A stretch of 64,000 nucleotides of DNA from Pseudooceanicola sediminis (GTDB lineage: Bacteria > Pseudomonadota > Alphaproteobacteria > Rhodobacterales > Rhodobacteraceae). The DNA is taken from assembly GCF_003575965.1 (NCBI RefSeq), contig NZ_QWJJ01000011.1:62001-126000 (forward strand), read 5' to 3'. Positions 60,286 through 64,000 of the stretch are shown here, piece after piece. A program made the position numbers and the translations under genes. The notes beneath the pieces were generated by a model that was not told the origin of the DNA, did not search any database, and saw only the letters and a program-made list of their open reading frames with translations. Numbering within the stretch: the first letter of the stretch is position 1; every line of letters starts with the position of its first letter.

Positions 60286-61692
60286 TCACCTGGTCACGAT
60301 CTCCGGCCCCATCACCGCATTCGGCAGGACGGTCGAAATCCACGGCACATAGGTCACCAGGATCAGGAAGATGAACAGCACGCCGAGAAAGGGCAGCGCC
60401 GCGCGGACCACCCGCATCATCGGCATCCCCGCCACGCCCGAGGTGACGAACAGGTTCAGACCCACCGGCGGCGTGATCATCCCGATCTCCATGTTCACCA
60501 CCATGATGATGCCAAGGTGGATCGGATCGATGCCCAGTTCGATGGCGATGGGAAACACCAGCGGCGCCACGATCACCAGCAGCCCCGAAGGCTCCATGAA
60601 CTGACCGCCGATCAGCAGGATCACGTTGACCACGACCAGGAACATCACGGGGCCAAAGCCCGCCGACAGCATCGCATTGGCGACATGCTGCGGCACCTGC
60701 TCATCGGTCAGCACATGCTTGAGGATCAGCGCATTGGCGATGACGAACATCAGCGTGATGGTCAGCTTGCCCGCCTCGAACAGCGTCTTCTGCGTGTCGC
60801 GATGAAACCAGGCCGTGACCAGCGCCTGCGGCTTTCTCAGCAGGCTCTGGTTGCGCCCCGCCTCAGGCCCCGTGCCGGTCGCCTTCAGCGGCCCCATGTC
60901 ACGATAGATGAACACCGCCGCGATGAAGGCATAGACAGAGGCAACGGCCGCCGCTTCCGTCGGCGTAAAGATCGCGCCCGTCACACCGGGAATGCCGTAG
61001 ATCCCCACCATGATGATGACAATCAGCATCAGGCCCCAGAAGGCGTCGCGGAACGATGCCCAGACCTCGCCCCAGCCCAGCCATTCGCCCTTCGGCATCC
61101 CCTTGACGCGCGCCATGATGTAGATCGCGGTCATCAGCATGACACCGGCCAGGATCCCCGGAATGACCCCCGCCAGAAACATCCGCCCGACCGAGACATC
61201 GACCGCCGTGGCATAGACCACCATCACGATGGATGGCGGGATCAGAATGCCCAGCGTCCCGGCGTTGCAGATGACACCGGCGGCGAAGTCCTTGGTATAG
61301 CCCGCCTGCGTCATCGCCCCGATCACGATGGACCCGATGGCAACCACGGTGGCGGGCGACGACCCTGACAGGGCGGCAAAGATCATGCAGGCGAACACCC
61401 CGGCAATCGCCAGCCCGCCGCGCATATGGCCGACACAGGCGATGGAAAACCGGATGATCCGCTTGGCCACGCCCCCCGTCGACATGAACGACGACGCCAG
61501 GATGAAGAACGGGATCGCCAGCAGCGTGTAATGCCCGACAAAGGCCTGCATCAGCGTCTGCGCCACGGCCGCCAGCGAGGTGTCGCTGTACCACAGCAGG
61601 AACATCACCGACGACATCCCCAGCGACACGGCAATCGGCACCCCGATCAGCATGAAGCCGATGACCAGCCCGAACAGAATTGCAACGGCCAT
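60286..61692 (-). CDS. dctM: TRAP transporter large permease (DctM)
   Basis: This is a 468-residue inner-membrane protein with about 12 hydrophobic segments. It carries the large-subunit GSSPATVVAIGSIVI and LGILIPPSIVMVVYA regions and a C-terminal GMITPPVGLNLFVTSG motif. It is 30-40 residues longer than typical DctM because of a polar insert near residues 245-290 (with RNQSLLRKPQALV). Its start lies 3 bp after the dctQ stop, with GAGGAGG inside dctQ. It forms the transport channel with DctQ and is fed by DctP. Confidence 0.92.
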   Translation of the reverse strand: MAVAILFGLVIGFMLIGVPIAVSLGMSSVMFLLWYSDTSLAAVAQTLMQAFVGHYTLLAIPFFILASSFMSTGGVAKRIIRFSIACVGHMRGGLAIAGVFACMIFAALSGSSPATVVAIGSIVIGAMTQAGYTKDFAAGVICNAGTLGILIPPSIVMVVYATAVDVSVGRMFLAGVIPGILAGVMLMTAIYIMARVKGMPKGEWLGWGEVWASFRDAFWGLMLIVIIMVGIYGIPGVTGAIFTPTEAAAVASVYAFIAAVFIYRDMGPLKATGTGPEAGRNQSLLRKPQALVTAWFHRDTQKTLFEAGKLTITLMFVIANALILKHVLTDEQVPQHVANAMLSAGFGPVMFLVVVNVILLIGGQFMEPSGLLVIVAPLVFPIAIELGIDPIHLGIIMVVNMEIGMITPPVGLNLFVTSGVAGMPMMRVVRAALPFLGVLFIFLILVTYVPWISTVLPNAVMGPEIVTR

Positions 61693-61695
61693 GAC

Positions 61696-62361
61696 TTATG
61701 CCTCCTCTTTGCGGCGCACGTCCGCGATCTCGTCTTCGACTTCGTGACTGGCGACGATCCGGTCCTGACGTCCGCACCAGACAGCCCAGGCCGCCTGACA
61801 GAACCGCAGCAGGATCAGCGTCATCGACAACGGCAGCACGGCATAGGGGATAAAACGCGGCAGCTTCTCGTATTCGTCACCGTCGTTGAACACGTCGCGC
61901 ACGAAACCCAGCCACTCGGGGAACGGGATGTCGTTGACCTCGTACCATCCCTTGGGGCGGAACGTTTCCTCGAACCCGGTGGGAAACCAGCGGCCCGTCG
62001 TCTGCGGCAGGTTGGCAAAGTTGGCCCAGTAATCCCAGGCGCCCTTCAGCAGCAGAAAGGTGAACGCAATGCACACCACGACCGAGATCAGCGCCAGCAC
62101 CCGGCGCGCCGGGGCGGGCAGGATCTCGATCACCGCATCGACCCCCAGATGGGCGTTCTTCTTGACCGCGTAGGATGCGCCCAACAGAACCATCCACCCG
62201 AACAGGAACACCGTCCCCTCCAGCGCCCAGAGGATATTGGAATTGAAAACGTACCGGGCGATGACGTTGGCAAACGTGACCAGCGTCATGACGCCCAGAA
62301 TGACCGCGATGAGGGTCTCCTCGATCCGGTCGGTGAACGACCCTTCGGGCGCAGCTTGCAT
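61696..62361 (-). CDS. dctQ: TRAP transporter small permease (DctQ)
   Basis: This is a 221-residue protein with four hydrophobic segments and the DctQ-typical ILWALEGTVFLFGWMVLLGA region. A loop between the third and fourth segments (about 100-165) is longer than usual, which may account for the above-average length. It couples the binding protein to DctM. The start follows GGAAAGGGG. It is encoded between dctM and a spacer with repeats after dctP. Confidence 0.9.
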   Translation of the reverse strand: MQAAPEGSFTDRIEETLIAVILGVMTLVTFANVIARYVFNSNILWALEGTVFLFGWMVLLGASYAVKKNAHLGVDAVIEILPAPARRVLALISVVVCIAFTFLLLKGAWDYWANFANLPQTTGRWFPTGFEETFRPKGWYEVNDIPFPEWLGFVRDVFNDGDEYEKLPRFIPYAVLPLSMTLILLRFCQAAWAVWCGRQDRIVASHEVEDEIADVRRKEEA

Positions 62362-62447
62362 ACCCGTCCCCTTTCCCTGGCGTTATAGGATTGTTTCGTA
62401 TCGTCCTGCGACTGTGCCCCCGTGACGGGCGATCCCGTCACCGCACC

Positions 62448-62516
62448 CCGGTCAACCTGCACACCGGTCAACCTGCACCTGGTCACCACAGCCTCGGTCA
62501 CCACAGCCTCGGTCAC
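62448..62516. repeat. Short tandem repeats between dctP and dctQ
   Basis: Two 16-bp units (CCGGTCAACCTGCAC plus A or C) are followed directly by two exact 15-bp units (GGTCACCACAGCCTC) and a partial third. Together they fill most of the dctP-dctQ spacer and have no coding sense. Confidence 0.85.
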
Positions 62517-62660
62517 TTTGGACACGTCGGCGTCCGCTGCTCCCGGCACTGCCTGCTACCTGCCTGTTCCCGGTCCTGGCTGTTCCCTGCCTGCGACCCA
62601 CTCTGGCCTGCTTCCCGCTCGGGCCGTATGGCGCTGCGGGTCCGCAGGCCGGGTGCGGAA

Positions 62661-62687
62661 AAGGGCGCGAAGATCCTCCGCGCCCTT
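62661..62687 (-). terminator. Hairpin after dctP (attenuator-like)
   Basis: 9-bp arms AAGGGCGCG/CGCGCCCTT around a 9-nt loop, followed by TTCC, lie 20 bp after the dctP stop and before dctQM. It would allow more binding protein than permease to be made, a common arrangement in TRAP and ABC operons. Confidence 0.65.
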
Positions 62688-62706
62688 CCCCGGTTGCGGC
62701 GCGGCC

Positions 62707-63708
62707 TTACAGACCGGCGTTGATCGCCTGTGCCGCGTCGATGTTCTCCTGGCCGACGTCGGCGGTGAACTCTTCCCAGACAGGTTTCATCACCGTCACC
62801 CAGGCTTCACGCTGCTCGGGCGTCAGCTCGCGGATCACGCCACCGGCATCCAGAACACCCTGACGCGCTTCCATGTCGACCTCGTTGATGGCCGCGTTCC
62901 GCTCGACCGAAACCTCGTCGAGGATCGTCAGGAACTGGTCGCGCACCTCGGGCTCAAGGCTGTCCAGCCAGTCGACCGACGCCACGACAAGGTAGTCCAG
63001 AACACCGTGGTTGGTTTCGGTGATGCCGTCCTGGACCTCATAGTATTTCTGGCCCAGCACGTTCGACCAGGTGTTTTCCTGCCCGTCGACCACGCCCTGT
63101 TGCAGCGCGCCGTAGACCTCGGAAAACGCCATTTTCTGCGGGCTTGCATCCAGTGCTTCCATCTGCGCGACCAGCACGTCGCTGGGCTGGACGCGGAATT
63201 TCAGGCCCTTGGCATCCTCGGGCATGATCAGCGGCTTGTTGGCCGAGAACTGCTTGAGGCCGTTGTGCCAGAACGCCAACCCCGCCAGTCCGCGTTTTTC
63301 CATCGACGACATCATCTTCTGACCCGCGTCCGAGGATTGGAACGCATCGACCGCTTCCATGTTCTTGAACATGAAGGGAAGGTCATAGATGCGGAACTGC
63401 TTGGTGAAGGTCTCGAATTTCGACAGCGACGGCGCGGCCAGCTGGACATCGCCCTGCAACATCGCCTCAAGCACCTTGTCGTCATCGTACAGGGTCGAGT
63501 TCGGGAACACCTCCATGCAGGCAACGCCGTCCATCTCGTCGTTGACGCGCTGTTCCAGCAGCGATGCGGCAATCCCCTTGGGGTGCTTGTCGGTATTGGT
63601 GACATGGCTGAACTTGATCACGATCTCGCCGTCGTCACAGGCGGCAAACGCCGCTTGCGAGGTGACGGCCAGGGCCAGCGCGGTGGCGGCTGTGGTCAGG
63701 AATTTCAT
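62707..63708 (-). CDS. dctP: TRAP transporter solute-binding protein (DctP)
   Basis: This is a 333-residue periplasmic binding protein of the DctP family. The signal peptide MKFLTTAATALALAVTSQAA is followed by mature CDDGEIVIKFSHVTNTDKHPKG. The ligand-clamping Arg in LKFRVQPSD and the Asn-containing VDGQENTWSN are typical for carboxylate-binding members. GGGAGGAGAAC precedes the ATG at 63708. The ligand is probably a C4-dicarboxylate-like or other organic acid, not determinable here. Confidence 0.92.
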   Translation of the reverse strand: MKFLTTAATALALAVTSQAAFAACDDGEIVIKFSHVTNTDKHPKGIAASLLEQRVNDEMDGVACMEVFPNSTLYDDDKVLEAMLQGDVQLAAPSLSKFETFTKQFRIYDLPFMFKNMEAVDAFQSSDAGQKMMSSMEKRGLAGLAFWHNGLKQFSANKPLIMPEDAKGLKFRVQPSDVLVAQMEALDASPQKMAFSEVYGALQQGVVDGQENTWSNVLGQKYYEVQDGITETNHGVLDYLVVASVDWLDSLEPEVRDQFLTILDEVSVERNAAINEVDMEARQGVLDAGGVIRELTPEQREAWVTVMKPVWEEFTADVGQENIDAAQAINAGL

Positions 63709-63892
63709 CTCGTTCTCCTCCCGGATTGACTATCGAAGGCAGGGGGCCCCCCTGTCTGGCGATAAAAATCCGCATTGGCGCCGCTGCGCTCAAGCGAAAC
63801 TGAACACCCCGAAAAATTTTGTGGATACTTCATTGATTTCATAAACTTAGCCGAAAGACATGCAGAAAACGCATAGCCGTCATGCGAAAAAC

Positions 63893-63940
63893 GTGCGAAA
63901 TTCCGCACACCCTTTGCAGGAAATGTGCGGAAATCCGCAC
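63893..63940. promoter_or_regulatory. Two palindromic operator-like sites upstream of dctP
   Basis: GTGCGAAATTCCGCAC (63893-63908) and GTGCGGAAATCCGCAC (63925-63940) share GTGCG and CCGCAC ends, and their starts are exactly 32 bp apart, about three helical turns. They lie 185-232 bp upstream of dctP and within reach of a gene beyond the right edge. This is a pattern expected for a regulator dimer binding cooperatively on one DNA face. Confidence 0.6.
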
Positions 63941-64000
63941 AACATGCCCGGAATCGCCTGTTGCCAGCCCGCCGCGCACAGGATCCGACATTGACCGTCG

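Noticed and set aside
60139-61368. 409-residue His/Asp/Arg-rich plus-strand frame
   Set aside because: It is a shadow of dctM; the composition is typical of antisense high-GC DNA.

Overview
The window looks like chromosomal DNA of a GC-rich marine alphaproteobacterium, most likely Rhodobacterales (Roseobacter group). The basis is the gene complement: a cyclic beta-1,2-glucan synthase, two TRAP transport systems of different classes, a polyamine-type ABC importer, and housekeeping genes (lon, tgt, tpiA, SUF-type Fe-S genes, an HU-like protein with extended tails). tRNA genes carry an encoded CCA. No integrase, insertion sequence, CRISPR array or rRNA was seen.

Layout. 1-2.7 kb: a truncated AraC regulator divergent from a short-chain dehydrogenase, then a decayed Gfo/Idh gene. 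2.7-11.1 kb: a giant ndvB-type cyclic glucan synthase. 11.4-15.1 kb: small accessory units (monooxygenase-domain remnant, SDR/NTF2 pair divergent from a LysR, TetR/DoxX pair). 15.6-24 kb: a K+ channel-like protein, a PreA-like flavoenzyme without ferredoxin domain, an IclR regulator, a TAXI-type TRAP transporter and a sulfatase/phosphonate-ester-hydrolase family enzyme. 24.2-28.3 kb: tRNA-Val(UAC) and a glucosylglycerate cassette (GpgP-like phosphatase, GpgS-like synthase, convergent GH13_18 phosphorylase). 28.7-33.9 kb: a 1728-residue autotransporter.

34.4-35.8 kb holds the most novel-looking unit: a 96-residue peptide with an NHLP-like leader and a C-terminal Gly/Cys-Cys segment, followed by a radical SAM/SPASM protein. 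This is the architecture of a ribosomally made, post-translationally modified peptide (RiPP). 36.8-49.3 kb is a long same-strand catabolic cluster: flavin monooxygenase, a dehydroquinase-like protein with altered active-site residues, a 2-hydroxyacid dehydrogenase, a complete ABC importer, a zeta-crystallin-type reductase, a GST, an atypical RidA protein, DUF1028, a LysR and an M20 deacylase. Its substrate cannot be read from the sequence.

50.4-60 kb is conserved housekeeping: tRNA-Val(CAC), HU-like, lon with a possible heat-shock promoter, a nucleoside-diphosphate-sugar epimerase-like protein, tgt, a SufT-like gene and an A-type Fe-S carrier bracketing a SatD/DUF3307 pair, a TfoX-N protein and tpiA. 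60.3-63.7 kb encodes a DctMQP TRAP transporter on the minus strand. Two near-identical palindromes lie exactly 32 bp apart upstream of dctP.

Osmoadaptation (periplasmic glucan, glucosylglycerate) and scavenging of organic acids or esters are the shared physiological themes. All functional statements come from reading motifs, not from database searches.
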